A program made the translations under genes and the position numbers. A DNA stretch of 64,000 nucleotides from Shewanella holmiensis (GTDB taxonomy: Bacteria > Pseudomonadota > Gammaproteobacteria > Enterobacterales > Shewanellaceae): the NCBI RefSeq assembly GCF_025370255.1, contig NZ_JAMTCD010000006.1, forward strand, positions 124,001 to 188,000. The letters run 5' to 3'. Shown here piece by piece: positions 38,584 to 49,966 of the stretch; the stretch's first letter is position 1; each line of letters opens with the position of its first letter. Below the pieces are notes generated by a model. That model was not told the DNA's origin and did no database searches. It was given only the letters and a program-made list of their open reading frames with translations.

Positions 38584-39237
38584 GTGACAGATTTAGCGGT
38601 TTCTTCAATAAACGACAATGATGATATTACCGTCATTATTGATACAGGCTGTGCCAATTTAAACTCGGTGCGCTTTGCCTTTGAACGTCTTAATGCCAAC
38701 ATCAAAGTCACTGATGACTTTGATGTTATCCGCAGCGCCACTAGAGTTGTTCTGCCAGGTGTAGGAACAGCAGGCGCTGCAATGGCTGGATTACAACAAA
38801 AGGGCTTAGTCACGTTAATAAGCAGTTTAACTCAACCCGTAATGGGCGTTTGCCTTGGGATGCAAATGCTGGCGTCTGTGTCAAATGAGCATGGCGGCCG
38901 TGATAACAAAGCCATAAATTGCTTAGGCTTAGTCCCTACTGACATTGGTGATTTAGACAGTAAAGGGTTGCCTCTTCCTCACATGGGCTGGAACCAAATA
39001 AGTGTGACCGACCATCCTTTATTTGAAGGAATTGAAGATGGGAGCTATGTGTACTTTGTTCATGGCTATCGTGCGCCGATTAGCGAATACACATTAGCCA
39101 GTTGTACCTATGGTGAAAACTTCAGCGCAGCTATTGGTAAAGATAACTTTTTTGGGGTGCAGTTCCATCCTGAAAAAAGCGCTGCTGTAGGCGCTAAAAT
39201 TTTACAAAACTTTTTAAATATGGGGAAAGCACAATGA
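38584..39237 (+). CDS. hisH: Imidazole glycerol phosphate synthase glutaminase subunit
   Basis: This 217-residue class I glutamine amidotransferase starts with GTG (AAGGAG upstream). The nucleophile Cys lies in [11 protein letters not shown], the His-Glu pair in [10 protein letters not shown], and the oxyanion region is [16 protein letters not shown]. It feeds ammonia to HisF. About 15 extra residues at the N-terminus precede the core start [15 protein letters not shown]; a later start is possible. It overlaps hisA by 4 bases. Confidence 0.96.
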   Translation: MTDLAVSSINDNDDITVIIDTGCANLNSVRFAFERLNANIKVTDDFDVIRSATRVVLPGVGTAGAAMAGLQQKGLVTLISSLTQPVMGVCLGMQMLASVSNEHGGRDNKAINCLGLVPTDIGDLDSKGLPLPHMGWNQISVTDHPLFEGIEDGSYVYFVHGYRAPISEYTLASCTYGENFSAAIGKDNFFGVQFHPEKSAAVGAKILQNFLNMGKAQ

Positions 39238-39971
39238 TCATTCCAGCAATTGATTTAATTGATGGTCAAGTGGTGCGTTTATACCAGGGCGATTATCAAC
39301 AAAAAACCACATTCGATTTAAGCCCACTCGCCCAACTGCAGTCATATCAAGCGCAAGGTGCTAAATTACTGCATATCGTAGACCTTACAGGGGCCAAAGA
39401 TCCAGCTAAACGCCAGATAAGCTTAATTGGTGAGTTAGTGGCAGGATTAAGCACTGATATTCAAGTGGGTGGTGGCATTCGTAGCGAAGAGCAAGTAAAA
39501 GAGCTGCTAGCATTGGGCGTAAAACGCGTAGTGATTGGGTCTTTAGCAGTAAAAGAGCCTGAGCTGGTAAAAAGTTGGTTTATTAAATATGGCAGTGATG
39601 CAATTTGCTTAGCGTTGGATGTCAATATTAACGATGCTGGCGAAAAAATCGTTGCTGTGTCGGGATGGCAAACTGGCGGTGGTAAATCGTTAGAGTCATT
39701 AGTCGCTGAATATCAAACGGTTGGATTGCAACATGCCTTAGTCACCGACATTAGCCGTGACGGCACCTTACAAGGTGCTAATACCGATTTATATCATGAG
39801 CTAAGCAGTGCATACCCTAATATTAGTTGGCAAGCATCAGGGGGTATTGCCAGCCTTGATGATGTGGCTGCTGTGCGTGATAGTAAAGCCAATGGCATTA
39901 TTATTGGCAAAGCATTACTGATTAACAACTTTACCGTCAAGGAGGCTATCTCATGTTGGCCAAACGCATAG
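39234..39971 (+). CDS. hisA: ProFAR isomerase
   Basis: This 245-residue TIM barrel (phosphoribosylformimino-AICAR phosphate isomerase) has [20 protein letters not shown] at the start with the catalytic Asp, [43 protein letters not shown] with the second catalytic Asp, and [11 protein letters not shown]. It overlaps hisH (ATGA) and hisF (19 bases). Confidence 0.97.
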   Translation: MIIPAIDLIDGQVVRLYQGDYQQKTTFDLSPLAQLQSYQAQGAKLLHIVDLTGAKDPAKRQISLIGELVAGLSTDIQVGGGIRSEEQVKELLALGVKRVVIGSLAVKEPELVKSWFIKYGSDAICLALDVNINDAGEKIVAVSGWQTGGGKSLESLVAEYQTVGLQHALVTDISRDGTLQGANTDLYHELSSAYPNISWQASGGIASLDDVAAVRDSKANGIIIGKALLINNFTVKEAISCWPNA

Positions 39972-40726
39972 TACCTTGTCTTGATGTACGTGAAGGTAAA
40001 GTGGTAAAAGGCGTTCAATTTCGCGACCACGAAATAGTCGGTGACATAGTCCCCTTGGCTGCGCGTTATGCGGCAGAAGGTGCCGATGAGTTAGTCTTTT
40101 ATGACATTACCGCCAGTGCTCACGACAGAGTCATAGACAAGTCTTGGGTGAGTCGCGTAGCTGAACAAATTGACATTCCGTTTTGCGTTGCCGGTGGGAT
40201 TAAGACCATTGAACAAGCTCGTGAAAAACTCGCTTTTGGTGCAGATAAGATATCCATCAATTCACCTGCGTTGTCTGATCCTAGTCTTATTTCACGTTTA
40301 CAGGATGAGTTTGGTCGCCAATGCATTGTGATTGGTATCGACTCTTTCTACGATACCGCTTCAGATAGCTACAAAGTAAAACAATTTACTGGTGATGAGG
40401 CTGCTACTAAAGACACTCAATGGTTTACACAGGATTGGGTCGAAGAAGTGCAAAAACGCGGTTGTGGTGAAATTGTGCTTAATGTAATGAATCAAGATGG
40501 CGTGCGTGGCGGTTATGATATCAAGCAATTAAGCATGGTCAGAGCGATATGTGACGTGCCTTTAATTGCATCTGGTGGTGCTGGAACCATGGCACATTTT
40601 AAAGAGGTATTTGAACTTGCTCAGGTCGATGCAGCACTAGCTGCCAGTGTTTTCCATAAAGGAATTATCGATATTGGTGAATTAAAACACTATCTTCACA
40701 ACCAAAATATTGCAATTCGACTGTAA
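39953..40726 (+). CDS. hisF: Imidazole glycerol phosphate synthase cyclase subunit
   Basis: This 257-residue TIM barrel has the signatures [78 protein letters not shown] and [12 protein letters not shown], with catalytic Asp residues in LDV and NQDG. It works in a complex with HisH and makes IGP and AICAR. Confidence 0.97.
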   Translation: MLAKRIVPCLDVREGKVVKGVQFRDHEIVGDIVPLAARYAAEGADELVFYDITASAHDRVIDKSWVSRVAEQIDIPFCVAGGIKTIEQAREKLAFGADKISINSPALSDPSLISRLQDEFGRQCIVIGIDSFYDTASDSYKVKQFTGDEAATKDTQWFTQDWVEEVQKRGCGEIVLNVMNQDGVRGGYDIKQLSMVRAICDVPLIASGGAGTMAHFKEVFELAQVDAALAASVFHKGIIDIGELKHYLHNQNIAIRL

Positions 40727-40752
40727 TACGTATCAAACATAAGAGAGTCAAG

Positions 40753-41376
40753 ATGACACAAATAACTTTTGATAGTGCAAGCTTAGCCTGGGACAAACAA
40801 GATGGATTAATCCCTGCAGTTGTGCAAAACCACTTAACAGGCAAAGTACTGATGCTGGGTTATATGGATAAAGCCGCACTGGAAAAAACCTTAACCAGCA
40901 AAAATGTCACGTTTTTCAGTCGTTCTAAACAACGTTTATGGACTAAAGGTGAGACCTCTGGCAATACCTTGCAGCTCATCGCGATTGATAAAGACTGCGA
41001 TAACGACAGCTTATTGGTTCAAGTGATCCCGAACGGCCCAACATGCCACACTGGCACAGAAAGTTGCTGGCCTGATGGCAATGCGCATTGTTTTATTGAT
41101 AATCTCACCAAAGTGATTATTTCACGTAAAGGACAAAGTGCTGATTCAAGTTATACGGCATCCTTGTTTGAACGTGGTACTAAACGAATAGCTCAAAAAG
41201 TTGGTGAAGAAGGTTTAGAAACGGCCCTCGCTGCGGCAACCCATGATAAAGAAGAATTGGTTAACGAGGCATCTGATCTTATGTATCACTTAATCGTACT
41301 CCTTGAAGATCAAGGTTTGTCGATGGCGGATATTAATCAAAATCTACTAGAGCGACATACCAAAGCAAAAAAGTAA
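40753..41376 (+). CDS. hisI: Bifunctional phosphoribosyl-AMP cyclohydrolase / phosphoribosyl-ATP pyrophosphatase
   Basis: This 207-residue fusion (HisIE) has an N-terminal cyclohydrolase (about 1-115; [34 protein letters not shown], the Zn-binding DCDNDSLL and CHTGTESCW). The C-terminal pyrophosphatase (about 118-207) has [24 protein letters not shown] and [14 protein letters not shown]. It is the last gene of the operon and is followed by a terminator. Confidence 0.97.
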   Translation: MTQITFDSASLAWDKQDGLIPAVVQNHLTGKVLMLGYMDKAALEKTLTSKNVTFFSRSKQRLWTKGETSGNTLQLIAIDKDCDNDSLLVQVIPNGPTCHTGTESCWPDGNAHCFIDNLTKVIISRKGQSADSSYTASLFERGTKRIAQKVGEEGLETALAAATHDKEELVNEASDLMYHLIVLLEDQGLSMADINQNLLERHTKAKK

Positions 41377-41406
41377 TCTTAATTGAGGTTAAGTAACCTT
41401 GAAAAA

Positions 41407-41443
41407 AAACATTCCAGACGTTACACACGACTGGAATGTTTTC
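41407..41443 (+). terminator. Intrinsic terminator of the his operon
   Basis: AAAACATTCCAG and CTGGAATGTTTT pair perfectly around a 13-base loop about 30 bases after hisI. It lies between convergent transcription units. Confidence 0.82.
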
Positions 41444-41618
41444 AATATAACTTGCTATAACCCTGCTACAAATTCTGTTGTAAATTCAGTTAGCAAATCG
41501 TCAAGCATCAATAAGCTGAGTTGTTCTCAAACCCTTTACGTATTGAGTTGACAATAAGCAAATCTCAGCCGATGCGTCAATTTTTTAATACCCAGCAACA
41601 TCGTTCTCAGTACTGAAA

Positions 41619-42467
41619 TTATTGGGTTTTATCACCATGATTAATCGTCAAATTACCATCAAGATGAATATCTCTTTGAGGGTATGCGATACAAATATCA
41701 TTTTGATTGAATAAATCATAAATTCTAAAGCGAATTTCACTGCGGCGACGGCGAATATCAGTTTCAGATACCGCATTCACCCAAAATACCATATCAAAAA
41801 TAAGTGCGTTATCACCAAAATCCTCAAACAGGACGATAGGTTTGGGATGTGGCAAAATGTCATCACGCTCTTCTAACACCTGAAATAATAACGTTTGCAC
41901 CAGCAACACATCTGAGCCATATGACACACCTACACGCACAAAAGTACGGGCATTTTTATCAATCAGTGTCCAGTTGGTTACGGTGTTTTCCAGCAACTGA
42001 CTGTTTGGCACTAACATGTGCACACCGTCATTTCGTCGGATTAAAGTTGAACGGGTATTAATGCATTCAACTACACCTCGTGCATCACCAACTTCTAAAA
42101 AGTCACCAATCCGGATCGGACGCTCCCACATTAAAATCCAACCAGAAATAAAGTTGTTAATAATGTTTTGTGCGCCAAAACCGACCCCAATGGCTATCGC
42201 ACCTGATGCAAATGCAGTGAGTGGAATATTCAGAATATCCATACTGGTGATCGCCAAAATGGCAATCATTTACACTAAATACATTCGTGAGAATAAATGC
42301 ACAGCATCAGCGCTAACATTGCGCTTTTTAAGCGCGCGCACAATAACCTTTCCAACTCGAGTCACAATTAACCAGGTTAGAAAAATATAAAGCGGTACTT
42401 GAATAATTTGCAGTAATGTTATCGGGCGGTTGTCGTAGGTATAAACAACAAACGATAATACTGACAA
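41619..42467 (-). pseudogene. MscS-family mechanosensitive channel gene interrupted by a nonsense codon
   Basis: Two collinear pieces in the same frame are separated only by a TAA at 42270-42272. The upstream piece has LLQIIQVPLYIFLTWLIV and LKKRNVSADAVHLFSRMYLV. Downstream come MIAILAITSMDILNIPLTA, GVGFGAQNIINNFISGW (the pore helix TM3), RPIRIGDFLEVGDARGVVECINTRST and a beta/alpha cytosolic domain ending at residue 216 of the second piece. Family members have a codon for an ordinary residue here, so one base change explains the stop. No ATG is found upstream; the frame reaches back to a TAA at 42498-42500 with only TTG as a start. The pore part alone might still be made from the ATG directly after the stop, but it would lack the outer helices. 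Confidence 0.82.
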
Positions 42468-42528
42468 TAAATCGTTAAATTCTATTATGGTGATCTCTTA
42501 GTTTTATTATGATCATATAAGAATAAGT

Positions 42529-43464
42529 TTAGTAGATCTCTGCCTCACCGGGGGGACGGGTTTTTAACATTTTCAAAAACCACATGTATTGCTCCGGATA
42601 AGCCTTAATCACTTGCTCTACCATTTGGTTTAATACTAGTGCCTCATTCTCTTTTGTATCCATAGTGTCAGTTTCAACGTCAGGCAAGACAGTTAAGTTA
42701 AACACTCTATCATGCTGATCATATCCAATCGTCACAGGCATCACTTTAGCTTTACCCGCCTTAGCCAAGCGACCAACTACGGGTAACGTCGCTTTGGTTG
42801 TGCCTAGAAATGGTGAAAATACACTTTGTTGTGGCCCCAAATCTTCATCTGGTAAATAGAAAAAACTGTGATCGTTCTTTAATTCTGAGAGCAAAGCGCG
42901 AATGCCTGCTTCTCGCATATAAATTCTTCCCCCCATACGGCTGCGTAAACGGTTACTGAACCAATTAAATAACCTGTTACGGTGCGCTTTAGCCATAGAC
43001 ACCATAGGTATTTCAAGGTTTAACCTTAAACCAGCATAATCAATAGGCCAAACATGAGGCATAATAAAAATAATTGGCCGGCCCTCTGCCCTCACTTTTT
43101 CAACGTGTTCAAATCCATGTAATTTAACACGACGCTTAATGTGCGCTTTAGAACGACAAAGTAATTCAGCCTGAGATAACAGGCACAGCACAAATGCATC
43201 GACGTTCTTTTTAATCAGAGCATTAAGTTCATCGTCGTGCATTTCAGGAAAACAGTGGCGAATATTAATACGCGCAATGGCAATTGGCTTAGTCGCAATT
43301 CGCATAACAAGTTTAGCCAACACATTTGCTATAGGATCGCGGATAACTGCAGGTAAAATACCAAATAAGAATAATACAACAATTGCCAGCCATGTACCCC
43401 AAAGACGTGGGTGCAATAATGCTAAAGTAAAGCGTGTATCAAAATGCTTTTGTTGTCGAGCCAA
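42529..43464 (-). CDS. lpxM: Lipid A myristoyl/lauroyl acyltransferase LpxM
   Basis: This protein of about 311 residues belongs to the LpxL/LpxM family of inner-membrane late acyltransferases of lipid A. Signatures are HPRLWGTWLAI, IFIMPHVWPIDYAGL (HX4D/E catalytic motif), GGRIYMREAGIRALL, FFYLPDEDLGPQQSVFSPF, TKATLPVVGRLAKAG and PEQYMWFLKMLKTRPPGE; the last two match LpxM better than LpxL. No ATG is available. The TTG at 43462-43464 with GAGG 8 bases upstream is my choice. A GTG at 43542 would put the start inside the ihfA terminator stem. Confidence 0.88.
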   Translation of the reverse strand: MARQQKHFDTRFTLALLHPRLWGTWLAIVVLFLFGILPAVIRDPIANVLAKLVMRIATKPIAIARINIRHCFPEMHDDELNALIKKNVDAFVLCLLSQAELLCRSKAHIKRRVKLHGFEHVEKVRAEGRPIIFIMPHVWPIDYAGLRLNLEIPMVSMAKAHRNRLFNWFSNRLRSRMGGRIYMREAGIRALLSELKNDHSFFYLPDEDLGPQQSVFSPFLGTTKATLPVVGRLAKAGKAKVMPVTIGYDQHDRVFNLTVLPDVETDTMDTKENEALVLNQMVEQVIKAYPEQYMWFLKMLKTRPPGEAEIY

Positions 43465-43529
43465 AAGATAAACCTCATCAAAAAATCGAGACCGAATAAT
43501 AGCATGCCAAGTTAGATCAGCAAATTTCA

Positions 43530-43561
43530 AAAAAAGAGCCACTCAACCTGAGTGGCTCTTT
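43530..43561 (-). terminator. Intrinsic terminator of the pheST-ihfA unit
   Basis: AAAGAGCCACTCA and TGAGTGGCTCTTT pair around 3 bases; on the minus strand the stem is followed by seven T residues. It lies 45 bases after ihfA. Confidence 0.88.
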
Positions 43562-43605
43562 CACTTTTTTATTTAAAGCAGATAAGCTTAATTCAACTTG
43601 TGAAT

Positions 43606-43905
43606 TTATTTCTTGCCAGCGTTAGCGGCTTCTACTCGTGCTTTTAACTTTTGTCCAGGACGGAAAGTCACAACACGGCGCGCAGAAATTGGAATATCTT
43701 CACCAGTTTTCGGGTTCCTTCCCGGTCTTTGATTCTTGTCCCTAAGGTCAAAGTTGCCAAAACCAGATAACTTGACCTGCTCACCATTTTCGAGTGCTTC
43801 ACGAATTTCTTCAAAGAAAGACTCCACCATCTCTTTAGCCACACGCTTATTAATACCAAGTGTTTCAAATAGATGTTCTGCCATTTCGGCTTTGGTAAGT
43901 GCCAT
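43606..43905 (-). CDS. ihfA: Integration host factor alpha subunit
   Basis: This 99-residue DNA-bending protein of the HU/IHF family has [14 protein letters not shown] at the start and [23 protein letters not shown], and the DNA-arm region [20 protein letters not shown] with the conserved Pro that intercalates. It starts 3 bases after pheT, as in many gammaproteobacteria, and is probably expressed from the pheST transcript and an internal promoter. Confidence 0.97.
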   Translation of the reverse strand: MALTKAEMAEHLFETLGINKRVAKEMVESFFEEIREALENGEQVKLSGFGNFDLRDKNQRPGRNPKTGEDIPISARRVVTFRPGQKLKARVEAANAGKK

Positions 43906-43908
43906 ACT

Positions 43909-46296
43909 TTAATCCCTCAACGATGCGTTGAACTCGGTCTTTAGAGCAGAAATTACCGCGTCCATAGTCGCTGTAATGTCTTTTTCTTCAAGCGTACGAG
44001 TAGTGTCTTGTAACGTAAGTGCGATTGCCAAGCTCTTTTTGCCGGGTTCTACACCTTTACCTAAGTATACATCGAACAAGTTTAAGCCAACCAACTGATT
44101 TTCGCCAACTTTTCTTATCAAATTAATAACATCAATTGCAGATACTTGATCATCTACAACTACGGCGATATCACGTCGATTAGCTGGAAACTTAGATACA
44201 GCTTGGGCTAGCGGCAAACTGGCATGTAATAAAGCGTCCAGTTCTAACTCAAAAACGATTGTTTTACCATTAAGTCCAAAAGGCTTCTCCAAACTAGGAT
44301 GGATAGCACCTATATGACCAATGACTCGATTATTTCTTAATATTTCAGCACATTGTCCTGGATGTAGCGCAGGATGCGTTGCTGCTTTAAAGCTAAATTC
44401 AGAAGCGGCAACTGTCAAGCCGATTATTGCTTCTAAATCACCTTTTAAATCAAAGAAGTCGACAGTTTTGGATTCCATTGACCAATGTTCATCGTTTTGA
44501 ACGCCTGAAATCACTGCACCAATCATAGCTTGCTGACGAACACCTGCATCGGCATTTGCGTCAGGAACAAAGCGTAAACCGGTCTCAAATAAGCGTACAC
44601 GGCCTTGCTGGCGGCTTTGGTTGTAACCCACGGCAGTCAACAAACCAGTAAACATAGACAAACGCATTGACGACATCTCTGTCGAAATTGGATTTGGCAA
44701 AATCATGGTCTCTTGTTCAGGATGAACAAGAGCTTGCATTTTAGGGTCAACAAAACTGTAAGTAATTGCTTCTTGGAACCCACGTGCCACTAACATGTTG
44801 CGAACACGCTTAAGTGGAATGTTTGATTCTTTATGATCTGACATCTTTAATGCAGCTTGTGGCGCTGTATTGGGAATATTGTCATAACCGTAAATACGAG
44901 CCACTTCTTCAATCAAATCTTCTTCGATTGCCATATCAAAACGATATGTTGCGGTTGTCACTGTCCAATCATTATTGGCAGCTGCAACGCTAAATCCTAA
45001 ACACGTTAGAATTTCGACCACGTCAGCATCAGAAATCACATGACCTAATGTTTTATCTAATTTACTGCGGCGTAATAGAATGCTAACAGGCTGAGGCAAA
45101 TGCTCGCTGGCTAGCGCTTCAATTACTTGACCGGCTTCACCACCACAAATATCTAATACTAGACGAGTAGCGCGATCCATTACCTTGTGTTGCAGCTGTG
45201 GGTCTACACCACGCTCAAAACGGTGTGAGGCGTCTGTGTGTAAGCCTAGGCAACGAGATTTACCCATGATAGCGAGTGGCGCGAAGAAAGCACATTCTAA
45301 AAGAATGTCTTTAGTTGTATCACTGACTCCCGTTGCTTCACCACCAAATACACCCGCTAATGCGATAGCTTGTTTATCATCAGCAATCACTAAGGTATCA
45401 CTTGGAACCGTAATTTCATTGCCATCAAGTAAAGTAAGCTTTTCAACACCGTCAGCTAAGCGCACATTGATGCCGCCATTGAGGGTATTTAAGTCAAACG
45501 CGTGCATTGGTTGACCAAATTCAATCAACACAAAATTAGTAATGTCAACAATTGGGTCAATAGAGCGAATACCACTACGACGCAATTTCTCTTGCATCCA
45601 TAATGGGGTTTCAGCGTTAATATTGATGTTTTTAACCACACGGCCTAAATAACGTGGACATGCTGCTTTGGCATCAACGTTAATGGCGATTGGAGCATCA
45701 ATACTTGCTTCAACGGCTTGCCATGTTGGCTCCACAACCGCTTGACGGTTCAAAACGCCAACTTCACGAGCAAGACCTGCCATACCTAGGCAATCAGCAC
45801 GGTTAGCGGTTAGATCAACATCAATTACTGCATCATCTAAATCTAAATACTCGCGTACACTTTGGCCAATAGGCGCATCTACTGGTAGTTCAATAATGCC
45901 ATCACTTTCGATATCGATACCAAGTTCAGAATATGAACACAGCATACCGAAAGATGGCTGGCCGCGTAATTTTGCTTTTTTGATTTTAAAGTCGCCAGGT
46001 AATACAGCACCCACCATGGCAACGGCAACTTTTAAACCTAAACGACAATTTGGTGCACCGCAGACAATATCAATCAGCTCTGCTTCACCTACATTGATTT
46101 TTGTTACACGTAATTTATCGGCATCAGGGTGCTGACCACACTCAACGACCTCACCTACAATCACGCCACTAAAATCTGCCGCTACAGGCTCGACGCCGTC
46201 GACTTCAAGACCAGCCATAGTAATTTGGTGTGATAATTCGTCACGACTTACTGTTGGGTTAACCCACTCACGAAGCCAAGATTCACTGAATTTCAT
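43909..46296 (-). CDS. pheT: Phenylalanyl-tRNA synthetase beta chain
   Basis: This 795-residue protein has an N-terminal tRNA-binding (EMAP-like) domain ([20 protein letters not shown], about 47-66), the B3/B4 editing domain (about 200-400, with [21 protein letters not shown]), the B5 domain and the catalytic-like core. The C-terminal anticodon-binding FDX domain is seen in [17 protein letters not shown] and in [20 protein letters not shown]. It forms the alpha2-beta2 enzyme with PheS, whose gene lies 14 bases upstream. Confidence 0.97.
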   Translation of the reverse strand: MKFSESWLREWVNPTVSRDELSHQITMAGLEVDGVEPVAADFSGVIVGEVVECGQHPDADKLRVTKINVGEAELIDIVCGAPNCRLGLKVAVAMVGAVLPGDFKIKKAKLRGQPSFGMLCSYSELGIDIESDGIIELPVDAPIGQSVREYLDLDDAVIDVDLTANRADCLGMAGLAREVGVLNRQAVVEPTWQAVEASIDAPIAINVDAKAACPRYLGRVVKNININAETPLWMQEKLRRSGIRSIDPIVDITNFVLIEFGQPMHAFDLNTLNGGINVRLADGVEKLTLLDGNEITVPSDTLVIADDKQAIALAGVFGGEATGVSDTTKDILLECAFFAPLAIMGKSRCLGLHTDASHRFERGVDPQLQHKVMDRATRLVLDICGGEAGQVIEALASEHLPQPVSILLRRSKLDKTLGHVISDADVVEILTCLGFSVAAANNDWTVTTATYRFDMAIEEDLIEEVARIYGYDNIPNTAPQAALKMSDHKESNIPLKRVRNMLVARGFQEAITYSFVDPKMQALVHPEQETMILPNPISTEMSSMRLSMFTGLLTAVGYNQSRQQGRVRLFETGLRFVPDANADAGVRQQAMIGAVISGVQNDEHWSMESKTVDFFDLKGDLEAIIGLTVAASEFSFKAATHPALHPGQCAEILRNNRVIGHIGAIHPSLEKPFGLNGKTIVFELELDALLHASLPLAQAVSKFPANRRDIAVVVDDQVSAIDVINLIRKVGENQLVGLNLFDVYLGKGVEPGKKSLAIALTLQDTTRTLEEKDITATMDAVISALKTEFNASLRD

Positions 46297-46310
46297 CTAA
46301 TATTGCTCCG

Positions 46311-47294
<984 letters not shown>

Positions 47295-47759
47295 TTATTC
47301 ATCCACTGCATCTGGGCATTACTAATGCGATTTTTACCATCATATTTGACGATAAGATCGTCAAAATATCCTTTAAGCTAGCCTAAGTGATATTTTTCGA
47401 TCAATTAAAATAAAAGAGACAAATTTTACGTTAGCAGCCAACAGATTACTAGACCTTTTTAGCCACTTATGTGCTGTTTTAGTCCCCTAGCACTAATAAT
47501 CCATGGCGCTATTTTTGAATAACATAATAAAGGTGACTATATTGTGGTTTAAATTCGGTGGTGCCAGATGTATAACTTCGATTACACTTAACATAACCGA
47601 TGATTCATTTTGTTACATACCCTTAATCACCTTAACTTGGCTTATAAAATAATCAACCAACCTTAACCCAGAATGTTAAGCTAAAGTTAACCTAAACCAT
47701 ACCGATAGATAATTATCGTATGTAGCTAAATACCAAGCCCATTACAACAAGAGGCACTA
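47295..47759. other. Divergent region between pheS and a chemoreceptor gene
   Basis: These 465 bases hold a perfect 8-base-arm hairpin (47346-47364, AAG loop, flanked by further ATAT pairing) in the pheS leader. A GTTAAC-rich stretch near 47620-47690 and a short palindrome (CGATA...TATCG, near 47702-47717) lie ahead of the chemoreceptor gene. I see no gene. The ribosomal protein gene rplT that precedes pheS in E. coli is absent. Confidence 0.5.
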
Positions 47760-49265
47760 ATGAAAGAAGTAAAATTTAGATGGATAGATCAATACCTTAT
47801 CCACATGACTTTAAAAACAAAATTTAGCATTTTAGCCATCGTTCCAATGTTGATGATTATTGGTTTAACCGTATTTCTAAATCAACAACATGCCAATAAC
47901 TTGATGTCCAGCAACATTGACAATCAGCTCCAGTTCATTAAGCAGGCAAATAATTATTTAGATAATGCTTACGACTTAATCGAAGAAAGCAAGCAAAATG
48001 ACTTGAATAGTCAACTATCGAATACCAGCCAACTAATGACAGTTGATAACCTTGATAACCAACTACGAAATTTAGCTCAACAAGGCGGCGGTGTTGATAT
48101 TCAAGGCAATAGAATTCGTATTGTCAGTGGTGTAAACAGTCATGACAGGGTCATTGTCAGTGAACTGGCTGCCAATCAGTTAATAAAAGATGATACCAAT
48201 ACCACTGCTGCATACGGCGTTATGGTGGTGTTATTAATCGTCCTTTTTGCTTTTGCTTATTATATTTCTACCTTTGTTGGTGGCGCGTTATATACCACAG
48301 TTATGGCATTAAAACGTGCTGCTAACGGCGACTTAACGGGCCGATTAAACTTTTTTGAAGTAAAAGATGAGTTTAGTATTTTAGCTATCAGTATTGATGC
48401 TTTGGTTGAGCGCCAGCACACATTAGTGAAGCAAATCACGCAAGCAACAGATCAAATTCGTACTGTCGTTTCAGGCTTTAGAACAACTGCTCAAGAAGGC
48501 CAATCTATGGCCGTCAATCAGCGCCAACATTTAGATTCTCTCGCTACTGCGATGGAAGAAATGACCGCTGCGGTAAAAGAAGTGGCACGTAACGCTGAGC
48601 AATCATCCAGTGAAACGGAAGAAACCAACAGCCAAGTCTCAGCAGGCTCAAAAGACATTGAAACAACGGTTCACGCGATTGATGTGCTATCTTATGAAAT
48701 TGGACAGGCATCGAACGCCGTTGGCGTGTTAAATGATAACGCCAGTAAAATTGATGCCGTTGTCACAACCATTAATGCGATTTCAGAACAAACAAACCTA
48801 TTGGCATTGAACGCAGCCATTGAAGCGGCTCGTGCTGGCGAACAAGGTCGTGGTTTCGCGGTCGTAGCTGATGAAGTACGAACGCTTGCTGGCAGAACAC
48901 AATCTGCTACTGTCGAAATCAAAACCATGATTGAAGCATTACAATCAGGCACTCGCAACCTTACCCAGTTAATGTCACGGACGGTTGAACAAGCATCTGA
49001 AGGTAAAAAGCATGTTTTACAAACAGGTGAAGACTTAGTCAACATTGCTCACCATAGTAATCGTGTTTTAGAGATGAGTGTGTTAATTGCGACCTCTGCC
49101 GATGAACAATCTGCAGTGGCTAATGAGATTGCGACCAATTTAATGGAAATTCGTAATCAATCCCATAATGTCGAGCAATCGGCAAACCAATCGGTGTCTG
49201 GTTGTGATGAGCTACACGCAACAGCTGAACAACTAGATCAGTTATTGGTTGGTTTAAAGCTGTAA
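47760..49265 (+). CDS. Methyl-accepting chemotaxis protein
   Basis: This 501-residue chemoreceptor has membrane segments at about residues 23-41 ([19 protein letters not shown]) and 155-175 ([20 protein letters not shown]). A periplasmic region of about 110 residues, rich in Asn/Gln/Asp and helical, lies between them. A HAMP-like segment ([18 protein letters not shown]) and a long signalling coiled coil follow, with [20 protein letters not shown] at the hairpin tip. It shares layout and motifs such as QQHxxN after TM1 with the receptor at 11786-13228, so they look like paralogues. AGAGGCA precedes the ATG. Confidence 0.93.
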   Translation: MKEVKFRWIDQYLIHMTLKTKFSILAIVPMLMIIGLTVFLNQQHANNLMSSNIDNQLQFIKQANNYLDNAYDLIEESKQNDLNSQLSNTSQLMTVDNLDNQLRNLAQQGGGVDIQGNRIRIVSGVNSHDRVIVSELAANQLIKDDTNTTAAYGVMVVLLIVLFAFAYYISTFVGGALYTTVMALKRAANGDLTGRLNFFEVKDEFSILAISIDALVERQHTLVKQITQATDQIRTVVSGFRTTAQEGQSMAVNQRQHLDSLATAMEEMTAAVKEVARNAEQSSSETEETNSQVSAGSKDIETTVHAIDVLSYEIGQASNAVGVLNDNASKIDAVVTTINAISEQTNLLALNAAIEAARAGEQGRGFAVVADEVRTLAGRTQSATVEIKTMIEALQSGTRNLTQLMSRTVEQASEGKKHVLQTGEDLVNIAHHSNRVLEMSVLIATSADEQSAVANEIATNLMEIRNQSHNVEQSANQSVSGCDELHATAEQLDQLLVGLKL

Positions 49266-49289
49266 TAACGATGAGATGTATTAAGCAGT

Positions 49290-49315
49290 AAAAAGGTGCC
49301 TAGGCGCCTTTTTTA
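49290..49315 (+). terminator. Intrinsic terminator of the chemoreceptor gene
   Basis: AAAAAGGTGCC and GGCGCCTTTTTT pair with one G-U around TA, 25 bases after the stop, and end in a T run. Confidence 0.85.
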
Positions 49316-49913
49316 TTGCTTTAAACAAAGCGTTTAAACTAAACGGGCATCATGTGGTGAGCAGATAAACTTCTGAGTTTGCTGGCAGAATGATTTATTG
49401 GGATCACAAAATTACACTTTTACAGAATCGGTTATCTCCTTATAAAGCTTTGAGCAACTTTGAGCAGCTTTGATTAACCTTAAGCCATATCATGCATAAT
49501 TCCCCCTAAGCCTTCTAGGATATCGAAGAACATGAAACACGTCTTGCTGATGCCCATCATGCTTAAAATCCTTTTATTATCGCTTTTATTGCTGGCATAT
49601 CGTCACGATTTCATGCACCAGTGAGTCAGGAATATGGTGAAGCTAAAAGTCAAAAAACTCGACCATTATATATTTAACTAGAATGCCTATTAAACAACCT
49701 AACTCTGGTTAACTCATAAAACATAACCGAAAATATGAGCGTGATACTGCGATTGTCATACACAACATATGGTTCTCATCGAGTTAGAACCTTTCCAAGA
49801 TAGATGCTATATGACTAAATAAATCGATGAGCTGTGGGATCTAGGTTGCGGACAAACTATTTTCCATTAATTTTACTGCGCTGTTCTGGCGTTACATATC
49901 AATTTGAAGACAA
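49316..49913. other. Intergenic region with short repeats and a doubtful small frame
   Basis: About 600 bases without a clear gene. CTTTGAGCA occurs twice in a row, followed by a third degraded copy, near 49447-49475. An open frame of 30 codons (49533-49625) encodes a hydrophobic peptide. The remainder shows nothing I recognise. Confidence 0.4.
49533..49625 (+). CDS. Possible small hydrophobic peptide (doubtful)
   Basis: The frame encodes 30 residues: MKHVLLMPIMLKILLLSLL followed by LLAYRHDFMHQ. Its single hydrophobic segment (about residues 4-22) would fit a small membrane protein. GAAGA stands just before the ATG but there is no strong ribosome site, and there is no promoter or terminator that clearly belongs to it. 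It could equally be the relic of a larger gene or chance. Confidence 0.15.
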
Positions 49914-49944
49914 TAAAAAAGCCTTAACGTTTCCATTAAGGCTT
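49914..49944 (-). terminator. Intrinsic terminator of the retropepsin-like gene
   Basis: AAGCCTTAA and TTAAGGCTT pair around an 8-base loop; on the minus strand the stem is followed by a T run. It is 23 bases after the stop. Confidence 0.82.
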
Positions 49945-49966
49945 CAACAATCTTATTGAGTGATAA

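Noticed and set aside
38193..38813. Minus-strand open frames opposite hisB and hisH
   Set aside because: They are antisense shadows within a well-defined operon.
45185..46135. Plus-strand open frames opposite pheT
   Set aside because: Same reason: antisense to a conserved gene, with biased composition and no ribosome sites.
47295..47460. PheM-like attenuator leader before pheS
   Set aside because: No short Phe-rich frame and no terminator with a T run were found on the minus strand.
49447..49475. Tandem CTTTGAGCA repeats as a regulatory array
   Set aside because: There are only two clear copies and one degraded copy with no neighbouring gene to which they would relate.
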